A stretch of 64,000 nucleotides of DNA from Bacteroidales bacterium (GTDB lineage Bacteria > Bacteroidota > Bacteroidia > Bacteroidales > ML635J-15): NCBI GenBank assembly GCA_017620015.1, contig JAFZRE010000033.1:62001-126000 (forward strand). Direction: 5' to 3'. This document shows, one piece after another, positions 44,080 to 53,508 of this stretch; the first letter of the stretch is position 1; each line of letters begins with the position of its first letter. Made by a program: the position numbers and the translations under genes. The notes below the pieces were generated by a model, which was given only the letters and a program-made list of their open reading frames with translations, was not told the origin of the DNA and did no database searches.

Positions 44080-45672
44080 ATGAAAATAGCTCTCGCTCAA
44101 TTGAACTACCACATTGGAAATTTTGAGTCCAATGCAGAGAAAATTATTTCTACGGCAAGGAAAGCAAAGGAAAACGGTGCAGACCTTGTTGTTTTTTCAG
44201 AATTGTCGGTTTGCGGATATTGCCCTTGCGATTTGCTCGAAATGGCAGATTTCGTGGCTGAATGCAATGCAACCGTTGAAAAAATAATTGCCGAATGTGC
44301 TGATATTCCAATGATTATCGGTGCGCCTTTGACTAATGAGGGAAATCACGGCAAAAGATTATACAATGCTGCGCTATTTATTTCCGATGGCAATGTCAAG
44401 TCGCAGTGCAAGACTTTGTTGCCCAATGCAAATGTGCTGAACGAACATAGGTACTTCGAGGCAAGCGACAAGTTCGACCTTGTCAATTTGAACGGCGTTA
44501 AAATAGCGATGGTAGTCGGCAACGATGTGCTTGATTATCCGATGGGTATGCTTGCTAAGTTAGAGCCTGACTTTATAGTAAATATTTCGGCAGTTCCATA
44601 TTCTCACGACAATTTTCACCATCAAAAACTTTCGGAAGTTGCAAAGAAATACAAGTTGCCGTTGCTAAATGTAAACCAGGTCGGTGCGAATACCAATTTA
44701 ATATACGAAGGTCGCAGCATTGCTTTCAACGAAAACGGCAAGGTAATCGCAGAATGTAAGTCGTTTGAAGAAGATTTGCAATATGTTGAAACAAAGTCGT
44801 TTAAGTCAGAAGGAGAGGAGCTTTGTAAAAATGACACTACCGAAAGTATATTCAATGCAATTACTCTTGGTTTGCGCGACTACTTTGCAAAGATGAACTT
44901 CAAGACGGCTGTTCTCGGTCTGTCTGGCGGAATTGATTCGGCTGTGGTTTTGGCTCTTGCCGTAAATGCTCTCGGTCGCGAAAATGTTCATTCGATTCTA
45001 ATGCCGACCTGCTATTCCAGTTCGCACTCAGTTGACGATTCTTTGGAAATGTTAAATAGAACTAAATCAAGCTACAACATTATTCCAATTGAAGATTTAC
45101 GCAAACAATTTGGCATAGCAATGAGCGAGGCTTTTGAAGGGACAAAACCTGGGCTTGCCGAGGAAAATATTCAGGCCCGTCTTCGCGGAAGCATTCTGAT
45201 GGCATATTCTAACAAGTTCGGCAATATTCTGCTCAACACTTCAAACAAGAGCGAGGAAGCCGTCGGCTATTCGACGCTTTACGGTGACATGTGTGGTTCG
45301 TTGTCGTTGCTTGGAGATGTATATAAGACTGAAGTTTACCGACTTGCACGCTACATCAACGAACATTGCGGAAACATTATTCCGGAAAATATCATTACAA
45401 AGGCTCCATCGGCAGAGTTGCGTCCCGACCAGAAAGATCAGGATTCGCTGCCGCCATACGATATTCTTGATGGCATCTTGAACTGCTATCTTGAAAACAA
45501 TATGACTGCCGATGAAATAAAAGCCAAAGGCTTTGATGCTGAAACAGTTGACTTTGTTTTGAAACTCGTTAAGCGTGTCGAATACAAGCGTTTCCAGGCT
45601 CCACCGATTCTGCGTGTTTCGTCCTGTGCTTTCGGACATTCGCAGGATGTACCGTTAGTGGCTAGATATTAA
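44080..45672 (+). CDS. nadE: NAD+ synthetase with altered nitrilase (glutaminase) domain
   Basis: A 530-residue enzyme of NAD biosynthesis from the ATG at 44080; the longer frame begins in the promoter. The N-terminal nitrilase domain (1-250) has the Glu (SELSVCGYCP) and Lys (CKTLLPNANV) of the catalytic triad. The segment that normally reads ICEDIW is VGNDVL, so the catalytic Cys is Gly and the Glu next to it is Asn. The synthetase domain has the PP-loop LGLSGGIDSA and GSLSLLGDVYKTEVYRLA, complete for adenylation and amidation. It is therefore probably ammonia-dependent despite its two-domain form. nadD of the same pathway is at 60811. Confidence 0.9.
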   Translation: MKIALAQLNYHIGNFESNAEKIISTARKAKENGADLVVFSELSVCGYCPCDLLEMADFVAECNATVEKIIAECADIPMIIGAPLTNEGNHGKRLYNAALFISDGNVKSQCKTLLPNANVLNEHRYFEASDKFDLVNLNGVKIAMVVGNDVLDYPMGMLAKLEPDFIVNISAVPYSHDNFHHQKLSEVAKKYKLPLLNVNQVGANTNLIYEGRSIAFNENGKVIAECKSFEEDLQYVETKSFKSEGEELCKNDTTESIFNAITLGLRDYFAKMNFKTAVLGLSGGIDSAVVLALAVNALGRENVHSILMPTCYSSSHSVDDSLEMLNRTKSSYNIIPIEDLRKQFGIAMSEAFEGTKPGLAEENIQARLRGSILMAYSNKFGNILLNTSNKSEEAVGYSTLYGDMCGSLSLLGDVYKTEVYRLARYINEHCGNIIPENIITKAPSAELRPDQKDQDSLPPYDILDGILNCYLENNMTADEIKAKGFDAETVDFVLKLVKRVEYKRFQAPPILRVSSCAFGHSQDVPLVARY

Positions 45673-45781
45673 TTGACAATGGACAATGGACAATTGACAA
45701 TGGACAATGGACAATTAACAATGGACAATTAACAATGGATAATGGACAATGGATAATTGACAATTAACAATGGACAATTAG
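45672..45781. repeat. Tandem GACAATGGACAATT-type repeats
   Basis: Irregular direct repeats of TTGACAATGGACAA and TTAACAATGGATAA start right at the nadE stop. They are related to the fragment at 25862-25898 and resemble those at 23516-23574. They continue after the short element at 45782-45799. Confidence 0.75.
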
Positions 45782-45799
45782 CTACGCTGAGCTGAAGGT
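45782..45799. repeat. Short element CTACGCTGAGCTGAAGGT inside simple repeats
   Basis: Interrupts the GACAATGGACAATT repeat: the sequence before (GGACAATTAG) and after (TGACAATGG) join to a normal repeat unit. Same core as at 5557, 7737, 7974 (reverse), 8094 and 8179. Confidence 0.6.
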
Positions 45800-45872
45800 T
45801 GACAATGGATAATTAGCCGCTCCCTGAGCGTAGTCGAAGGGTCGGCATAATGAAATCAATGATTATTATATT

Positions 45873-45908
45873 TATAGCGGCACAATGTATTGCGCCGCTA
45901 TATTTTTT
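45873..45908 (+). terminator. Terminator-like GCGG...CCGC hairpin between nadE and hydF
   Basis: TATAGCGG (45873-45880) pairs with CCGCTATA (45895-45902) followed by six T. The loop CACAATGTATTGCG contains a further short complementarity. It resembles the hairpin at 23575-23604 and may terminate both convergent genes. Confidence 0.7.
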
Positions 45909-47103
45909 ACCTAAATATTTCCACGGCCTTGTCGAAAATTCCGCTCAAATAGGCGAGTGTCATTCCATAGTTTGATATTGGAATGCCAGCATCAACAGCA
46001 GGCTTCAGCCTGTTCATCAGTTGTTTGCGTGTGACCATACAGCCTCCGCACTGAATAACCATAGCGTAGTCGGTAATCTTGTTGGGAATCTCATCAAGTC
46101 CTGCTACAAATGTGAAGGACAAGTCCTTGCCTGTGAATTTGCGCAGTCCGTTCGGGAGTTTAACACGGCCAATGTCTTCGCAGGAAACGTGATGGCTGCA
46201 ACTTTCGAGCATCAGAATTCTGTCGCCGTCTTTCAAGTTGGAAATATGTGGAGTACCTTTCAGGTAGTTTGCAAAGTCGCCCTTGCTACGGGCAAGGACT
46301 ATCGAAAAACTTGTCAGCGGAACATCGTTGGGAATCAAATTCTTAACCTTGTGGAACACCTGTGAGTCGGTTATGGCAAGGCGAGGCTTTATTCCACGTC
46401 GGAAAAATTCTTCTACTTCGGTATCCTGAATAACAATTGCCATACTATGGTTGTCGAGGCAATCGCGGAGAACCTGTACCTGCGGCAGAATCATTCGTCC
46501 CTGCGGTGCTTCGCTGTCTATAGGCGTGATTAGCAGCACAATGTCGTTGACATTTATGATGTCGCCAAGAAGCGAACCGAAGGTCCATGTGCTTTCCGGA
46601 GCAATCTGCTTTATTGTATCGAAAACGAGCTGTACATTGTCGCGGTTGGTTGTCGTAAAGCCGATTACGGGTACGTTGAACTCGTTCTCAAGGTCTGATT
46701 TAAGTTTGCTGTCGAGAGGAGCGAGGTCCGACTTGTTGTGAATTATGAAGAAAACGGTCTTTAGTTCCTTCAGCCTGCTGATGATTTTGCGCTCGTAGTC
46801 GCCAAACTCGTTGTTTGAAATCACAACTATGGCGATGTCGATAATGTTTAGGGTTTCGAGCGACCTTTGGATTCTGAGCTGACCGGTTTCGCCTTCGTCA
46901 TCGATTCCGGCGGTGTCAATGAATATCACTGGCGCGTATCCGAGTATTTCAAACGAACGCTTTACGGGGTCGGTAGTCGTTCCCTTCAAGTCAGACACAA
47001 TAGAAATATTTTGTCCAGACAGACAGTTGATTAACGACGATTTTCCAACGTTTCGCCTGCCGTAGATCCCGATGTGCGGCTTATTGTCCTTTCCTTGTTT
47101 CAT
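45907..47103 (-). CDS. hydF: [FeFe]-hydrogenase H-cluster maturation GTPase HydF
   Basis: A 398-residue protein from the ATG at 47103 (the longer frame overlaps the thioesterase gene). The N-terminal GTPase domain has GRRNVGKSSL, the switch GTTTDPV and DTAGIDD, with NKSD. The C-terminal iron-sulfur region has CSHH and, about 47 residues later, QCGGC; most HydF proteins carry HCGGC, so one His ligand is Gln. HydF is the scaffold on which HydE and HydG build the 2Fe subcluster. hydE, hydG and the hydrogenase are not in the window. It starts 4 nt after the thioesterase stop codon. Confidence 0.93.
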   Translation of the reverse strand: MKQGKDNKPHIGIYGRRNVGKSSLINCLSGQNISIVSDLKGTTTDPVKRSFEILGYAPVIFIDTAGIDDEGETGQLRIQRSLETLNIIDIAIVVISNNEFGDYERKIISRLKELKTVFFIIHNKSDLAPLDSKLKSDLENEFNVPVIGFTTTNRDNVQLVFDTIKQIAPESTWTFGSLLGDIINVNDIVLLITPIDSEAPQGRMILPQVQVLRDCLDNHSMAIVIQDTEVEEFFRRGIKPRLAITDSQVFHKVKNLIPNDVPLTSFSIVLARSKGDFANYLKGTPHISNLKDGDRILMLESCSHHVSCEDIGRVKLPNGLRKFTGKDLSFTFVAGLDEIPNKITDYAMVIQCGGCMVTRKQLMNRLKPAVDAGIPISNYGMTLAYLSGIFDKAVEIFR

Positions 47104-47107
47104 AATT

Positions 47108-47509
47108 TTACTTTTTGCAGTTGCATATTGCTTCGTATAGTTCTGGCAATCGCTTTGAAATTGCAATCGGGCGGTTATTCTCGATAAAGCAGTGGGTGCT
47201 TTGTGCCGTGCAGATTATCTTGTCGCCAACACGCATAACGTATGAAATGTCGAACTTCAGTTCGCTCACGCTTGCCACCGAAACTTCGATTTCAATCACA
47301 TCCTTAAATGTTGACGGGCGCTTGTAGTTACAAGAAACCGCAACGACAGGGGAGAAGACTCCTTCTGCTTCAACCTTTTCAAAGCCAAATCCAATCTGGT
47401 CGAGCCAGTCAACGCGGGCTTCCTCCATAAAACGTATATAGTTTGAATGGTGAGTAACACCCATACGGTCACATTCGTAGTATTTTACCTCGTGTCTGTA
47501 AGTATGCAT
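47108..47509 (-). CDS. Acyl-CoA thioesterase (4HBT/YbgC family)
   Basis: A 133-residue hot-dog-fold thioesterase from the ATG at 47509; the upstream extension is antisense to yidC's terminus and not protein-like. It has the family motif EVKYYECDRMGVTHHSNYIRFMEEARVDWL (only residues 6-35 meant), with Asp in ECDRMG as the catalytic residue, and a C-terminal CFIENNRPIAI. It probably hydrolyses short or aromatic acyl-CoA or acyl-ACP. A promoter box precedes it, and hydF follows after 4 nt; the pairing with hydF has no obvious metabolic reason. Confidence 0.88.
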   Translation of the reverse strand: MHTYRHEVKYYECDRMGVTHHSNYIRFMEEARVDWLDQIGFGFEKVEAEGVFSPVVAVSCNYKRPSTFKDVIEIEVSVASVSELKFDISYVMRVGDKIICTAQSTHCFIENNRPIAISKRLPELYEAICNCKK

Positions 47510-47529
47510 AGCTTTAATTTTAATTGTTG

Positions 47530-47537
47530 CAAAGATA
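47530..47537 (-). promoter_or_regulatory. TATCTTTG promoter box of the thioesterase-hydF operon
   Basis: The minus strand reads TATCTTTG, 20 nt before the ATG at 47509. It lies just downstream of the terminator that ends yidC. Confidence 0.65.
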
Positions 47538-47547
47538 TGCTTTTTTT

Positions 47548-47581
47548 GAAAAAGGCACCGACTTGCGCCAATGCCTTTTTC
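47548..47581 (-). terminator. Intrinsic terminator after yidC
   Basis: GAAAAAGGCA pairs with TGCCTTTTTC around a 14-nt loop. It follows the yidC stop codon on the minus strand by 17 nt and separates yidC from the thioesterase promoter. Confidence 0.8.
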
Positions 47582-47598
47582 ACTTACTAACTTGTCAT

Positions 47599-49566
47599 TT
47601 ATTTTCTTTTCTGTTGCTTTCTCAATTCTTCCTGCTGTCTTTTTGAGGCTTCTTCGAGACGCTGCATCCACTTCGATTTCTTCTTCGGCTTGTTCTTGTT
47701 GGCTTCCATCTGTGCAAGAAGTTTGTCCTCTTTTACTACGAATCGCTGGATAATCCAAGTCTGCAAAATGCTGAACAGGTTGGCCAACAGGTAGTAGTAG
47801 CTCAAACCTGACGAGTACTTGTTGAACCACAACAGCATCAGTACAGGCATCATCCACATCATAACCTTCATTCCAGGCATCGAGTTGCTTGGATTCTGGC
47901 TGCTTGTCATCTTCTGCTGTACAAACATCGAGATTGCCATAAGCAAGGCAAACAAACTGACGTGATTACCATAAAGCGATGAAATTATAGGAATGTTTGT
48001 GCTCCACTCCAATATTGCATCGTATGACGAAAGGTCTGATGCCCAAAGGAATGGCTGCTGGCGCAATTCGATTGAGGCAGGGAAGAAGCGGAACATTGCA
48101 ATAAGTATCGGGAACTGTAACAACAACGGCAGACAACCACCCATCGGACTTACGCCCGCCTTCTGGTAGAGGCTCATCTGTGCCTGCTGGCGTTCCATTT
48201 CCTTGCCCTTCGGGTACTTTGCTGCAATTTCGTCAAGTTGCGGCTTCAGTACACGCATCTTTGCTGTTGACATATACGACTTGTAGGTGAGCGGGAAAAG
48301 AACCAACTTTATTATTATGGTCATCAGCAGAATGATGATGCCATAGTTGGCAATTCCACGACCCAACAGGTTGAACATCGGGATGATGGCGTACTTGTTA
48401 ACCCAGCCGAAAATTCCCCAGCCCAGCGGGATGACCTTTTCCATATCCATATCGTTGCCATCCTTGTCGGTGTATTCCTTCAGCAACGAGTACTTGTTCG
48501 GGCCAAAATAGAAGCTGAAATCCTTTGACACCTTGTTCTCGTCGGGAAGTTCGAGGAAGAAATCCGACTGGAAGGTCTTCAAGGCTCTTGGATTGTCATT
48601 TTCGTTAAGTTTTACCAGCGAAATTTTCGGGTCACCCAATGCGTTGTCCTTGGAAATCAAGATAGAGGAGAAGAACTGCTGCTTGTAGGCAATCCACTGT
48701 GCGCTTCCCTTTGTGTCGTAGCTGTCGGCATCCTTCATTTCGTTGAGGTTCTCGATTTCCTCGTCCGACATACGCATAAAAATGGTAGTGTTGTTCGATT
48801 CCCAGTCGCGACCTCTTTCCAGTGCAAACACATCAACGTACCACTGCATTCTGGTGCTGGTGTTGTCCTTGATTTCGTCCTTCAGACCAACAAGGTTGAG
48901 GCTGAAGTCCATCATATAGTCGTCGGGATGGATAACGTAGTTGTACTCAATGTATTTGCCTGCCTCGGCATTCAGACGCATAACGAAACTTAAGTCGTTT
49001 TCGCCAACCTTTATGGTGTCGCCGGTTGGTGTCTTTCCTCCAGCCAACATCGGCTCGAAATACATATTGTTGGTAACCAACGGCTTTCCGCTAACAGACA
49101 ATACCACGCCAAATGTTGAATTTTCGTCGTTCTCAAACAGCACAAGAGGTTCCTTGTTGAATGTGACATAGTCCTTCAACTGTACGGAATAGATTTTTCC
49201 GCCCTTGTTTAAGAAGGTGATTATCATCTTGTTGTTCTCGATAACGGTAAACTTGTTTTCGCCATTTACCGCCTTCGCGAAAATGCCGTGCTCGTTGCGG
49301 AGCTTTACGTTCTTGATAGAATCTATTTGTTCTGGGCTTAATGTGTCGGCCATTGCAGAGGCTTCCTTTTCTGCTTTTTCAGCTTCTTCCTTAAGCAGTT
49401 CGGCGGCAACTCTGGCTTCTTCTTCCTTCACCATCTGCTCGTGTGCAATGGAATCCTGCACGCGCTGACGTTCCGCAATCTCCTCCTTGCTCGGACGGGA
49501 CAGGAACATATAGCCAATCAGCAGTACGCTTATGATTACAAGCCCAATAATCGTATTTTTATCCAT
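47599..49566 (-). CDS. yidC: Membrane protein insertase YidC
   Basis: A 655-residue inner-membrane insertase. It starts with a membrane helix (NTIIGLVIISVLLIGYMFLS) and an Ala/Glu-rich linker (about 25-80). A large periplasmic beta-domain (about 85-370) follows, then the conserved 60KDa_IMP core with NYGIIILLMTIIIKLVLFPLTYKSYMSTAKMR (only residues about 395-425 meant), SPMGGCLPLLLQFPILIAMF and a basic C-terminal tail. Length and order fit Bacteroidota YidC. It lies 3 nt after pyrG on the same strand and ends in a terminator. Confidence 0.96.
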   Translation of the reverse strand: MDKNTIIGLVIISVLLIGYMFLSRPSKEEIAERQRVQDSIAHEQMVKEEEARVAAELLKEEAEKAEKEASAMADTLSPEQIDSIKNVKLRNEHGIFAKAVNGENKFTVIENNKMIITFLNKGGKIYSVQLKDYVTFNKEPLVLFENDENSTFGVVLSVSGKPLVTNNMYFEPMLAGGKTPTGDTIKVGENDLSFVMRLNAEAGKYIEYNYVIHPDDYMMDFSLNLVGLKDEIKDNTSTRMQWYVDVFALERGRDWESNNTTIFMRMSDEEIENLNEMKDADSYDTKGSAQWIAYKQQFFSSILISKDNALGDPKISLVKLNENDNPRALKTFQSDFFLELPDENKVSKDFSFYFGPNKYSLLKEYTDKDGNDMDMEKVIPLGWGIFGWVNKYAIIPMFNLLGRGIANYGIIILLMTIIIKLVLFPLTYKSYMSTAKMRVLKPQLDEIAAKYPKGKEMERQQAQMSLYQKAGVSPMGGCLPLLLQFPILIAMFRFFPASIELRQQPFLWASDLSSYDAILEWSTNIPIISSLYGNHVSLFALLMAISMFVQQKMTSSQNPSNSMPGMKVMMWMMPVLMLLWFNKYSSGLSYYYLLANLFSILQTWIIQRFVVKEDKLLAQMEANKNKPKKKSKWMQRLEEASKRQQEELRKQQKRK

Positions 49567-49569
49567 ATA

Positions 49570-51186
<1,617 letters not shown>

Positions 51187-53508
51187 TTAGAATGTAAAGT
51201 TCAACCCAAAGCTCGGCATAATCGGCAACTGGTTGACGCGGTTATACTCAAGCCTATCAAAGTAAAATATATTTTGTCTGTTGTAAACGTTGGTTACACC
51301 AAGGTTAAGTTCCAACTTCATGTTATGCTCGAAAGCAAACACCTTGTTAATCGTCAAATCAAGACGATGGTAGTTTGGAAGTCTACCCGTATTGAGTTCC
51401 GAGTATGCAACTCCCAAAGTTCCGTTGTTCGACCAGTACTGCGTGTTGATTCCGCCAGTAAAATCAACATTTTCGTACAATGCCGATGTGAGCGTGAACG
51501 GGAATCCTGAACCATAGTTCCATCTTGCACTTGCACTCCACGAATTATTTTTACCGAACTTGTATGTTGCTACAAGGTTCACATTGTGCCGGCGGTCGTA
51601 GTTTGGCGCGTATGTTTCAACACCATCGTTACGGCGCACCCAGCCAAGAGAATAAACTGCCCAGACGTACCATTTCTCGGTGTCGTACTTCAACAGGAAG
51701 TCAACGCCGTAGGCATATCCCGATTCAACAAGGAAATCCTTCTTCTGGTAGTCGGGACGGAACGAATTTGCCGCATTGTCGTCATAAATCTTGTTGCGGT
51801 TGATTGTGGTTATCTGGTCGAAATTCTTCAGGTAGCCTTCAACGTTTAGATTCAACGAATTGACGATGTCCCATTCAAAACCGAAAATGATATGTTCCGA
51901 CTTTTGAAGTTTTGTTTTCAGAATTTCACCCTTGTACGTATCTGGCATACTTGGAAGATTTCCGCTGAGGAAACCATAGAATAGGTTCACCACATCGCGG
52001 TCGCTGTTGGCAGCAACCAAGTTTTGCGAATATAAGCCTGCTGCAAGTTTCAGCCTGAATTTTTCGACCACGTTGTATTTTACTCCAAGTCGTGGTTCTG
52101 GCGAAACGGAACCCATTGATGCATAGTAATGTAGCCTAAATCCGGGTTCTATGACAACGCTACCGAGGTTCCACTTGTATTTTGCAAAAGCTGCAAGTTC
52201 GGTACTGTATTCTTCCTGTGAAAGTTCGCGTCCCACAGAGTTAAAATAATCGTAATCAGTTCCAAAGCCGAGCATTTCAAGCCCCCATGTGAAATCGTTC
52301 TTTCCCATGTGGTAGATAAAGTCCAAACCTACGTTAAAGCCGTTGATTGAACTTGCGCTTGGATAATTCTGCAAAGCCTGCATCGAAATTGCATAGTTGG
52401 AGTAGGATACGTGCGCTTTTATCAGCATCGATGAACTTGGCGGCACGATAGAAATGTTTCCGCCGACACCGAATGTGCGCCAATGCAAGTCGCTCAATCC
52501 CTGATAACTAACATTATCATTGAAGTTGAATCCAAATAGGTTCACACGGCTTCCGCCTGGTGATGCCAACGAAAGTTTTCCGTAAACATCAGTGAAGTTG
52601 AAAGGCAATCCAGCGCCGTCATTGATATACCTATATATATATTTAGACGCCTGTTCAAGATAAGACGTCTTTGCCGAAACAATATACGACAAGCTTGTCT
52701 TTCCTTCCTTGAACTTCACAATAGGACCTTCGAGCATAAGTTTTGCACCGAAAGTGCTTGCCGAAAACTTACCGCCGAATTTCTTGGCGTTGCCATCCTT
52801 CATTGTTATGTCCATAACCGACGACGACCTTCCGCCATATTCAGCATTAAACCCGCCTGTATAAACGTCAGCGTTCCTGATGATGTCGGAGTCGAAAACA
52901 GAGAACAGACCGATAGAGTGGAAAGGATTGTAAATTGTCATTCCGTCGAGAAGCACAAGGTTCTGGATATTGGAACCACCTCTGATATAAAGCTGTCCTC
53001 CTTGGTCGCCAGTGAATGTCACACCGGGAAGCACCTGAAGGAACTGGGCAATATCTGGTTCGCCACCTACAGATGGTAACTGCTTTATCTGGGTAGGAGA
53101 GACCTTGATAATAGAAGCCCTTACCTGTGTCATTTGTTCCTCTCGTTCTGCCGAGACAACCGTTTCCTGAAGTATCACCGCCGACTTCACCATCATGAAG
53201 TTTTTTGATACAAGTTGCCCTTCCTTTGCAATGGTAAATTCTTCTGTCAAGTCGGTGTATCCCAAGTATGTTATCGTAACAGAATGCGTTCCGACAGGAA
53301 TTTTAGGAATAGAAAAATATCCGTTTGCATCGGTTGACGCTCCCAATGTTGTGCCATTCACAGGAATTGACACGTTTGCAAACATACAAGGCTCGCCATT
53401 TTCCTTGTCGAGGACAAAGCCTTTCAGCGTTCCGTGCTGGGGAAAAAGCATAGTTGCGTTCGTTACAAACGCAACTATTAATATCAAGAATTTCAATGCT
53501 TTATTCAT
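51187..53508 (-). CDS. TonB-dependent outer-membrane receptor with CarboxypepD_reg-like domain
   Basis: A 773-residue protein from the ATG at 53508, where the signal peptide begins (MNKALKFLILIVAFVTNATM); an earlier start at 53538 lies within the upstream gene. The CarboxypepD_reg-like Ig domain (about 25-110) precedes the plug (PSVGGEPDIAQFLQVLPGV, QLYIRGGSNIQNLVLLDGMTIYNPFH) and a 22-strand barrel ending in ...PIMPSFGLNFTF. There is no SusD partner, so it is not a typical SusCD system; the ligand is unknown. It overlaps the DUF349 gene by 8 nt. Confidence 0.92.
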   Translation of the reverse strand: MNKALKFLILIVAFVTNATMLFPQHGTLKGFVLDKENGEPCMFANVSIPVNGTTLGASTDANGYFSIPKIPVGTHSVTITYLGYTDLTEEFTIAKEGQLVSKNFMMVKSAVILQETVVSAEREEQMTQVRASIIKVSPTQIKQLPSVGGEPDIAQFLQVLPGVTFTGDQGGQLYIRGGSNIQNLVLLDGMTIYNPFHSIGLFSVFDSDIIRNADVYTGGFNAEYGGRSSSVMDITMKDGNAKKFGGKFSASTFGAKLMLEGPIVKFKEGKTSLSYIVSAKTSYLEQASKYIYRYINDGAGLPFNFTDVYGKLSLASPGGSRVNLFGFNFNDNVSYQGLSDLHWRTFGVGGNISIVPPSSSMLIKAHVSYSNYAISMQALQNYPSASSINGFNVGLDFIYHMGKNDFTWGLEMLGFGTDYDYFNSVGRELSQEEYSTELAAFAKYKWNLGSVVIEPGFRLHYYASMGSVSPEPRLGVKYNVVEKFRLKLAAGLYSQNLVAANSDRDVVNLFYGFLSGNLPSMPDTYKGEILKTKLQKSEHIIFGFEWDIVNSLNLNVEGYLKNFDQITTINRNKIYDDNAANSFRPDYQKKDFLVESGYAYGVDFLLKYDTEKWYVWAVYSLGWVRRNDGVETYAPNYDRRHNVNLVATYKFGKNNSWSASARWNYGSGFPFTLTSALYENVDFTGGINTQYWSNNGTLGVAYSELNTGRLPNYHRLDLTINKVFAFEHNMKLELNLGVTNVYNRQNIFYFDRLEYNRVNQLPIMPSFGLNFTF

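Noticed and set aside
45672..45830. Possible CRISPR-like or minisatellite coding repeat
   Set aside because: The units are irregular, 7-15 bp long and without spacers; this is a simple intergenic repeat.
47510..47857. N-terminal extension of the thioesterase frame (start at 47857)
   Set aside because: The extension is antisense to yidC, crosses a terminator and a promoter, and the family N-terminus begins at 47509.
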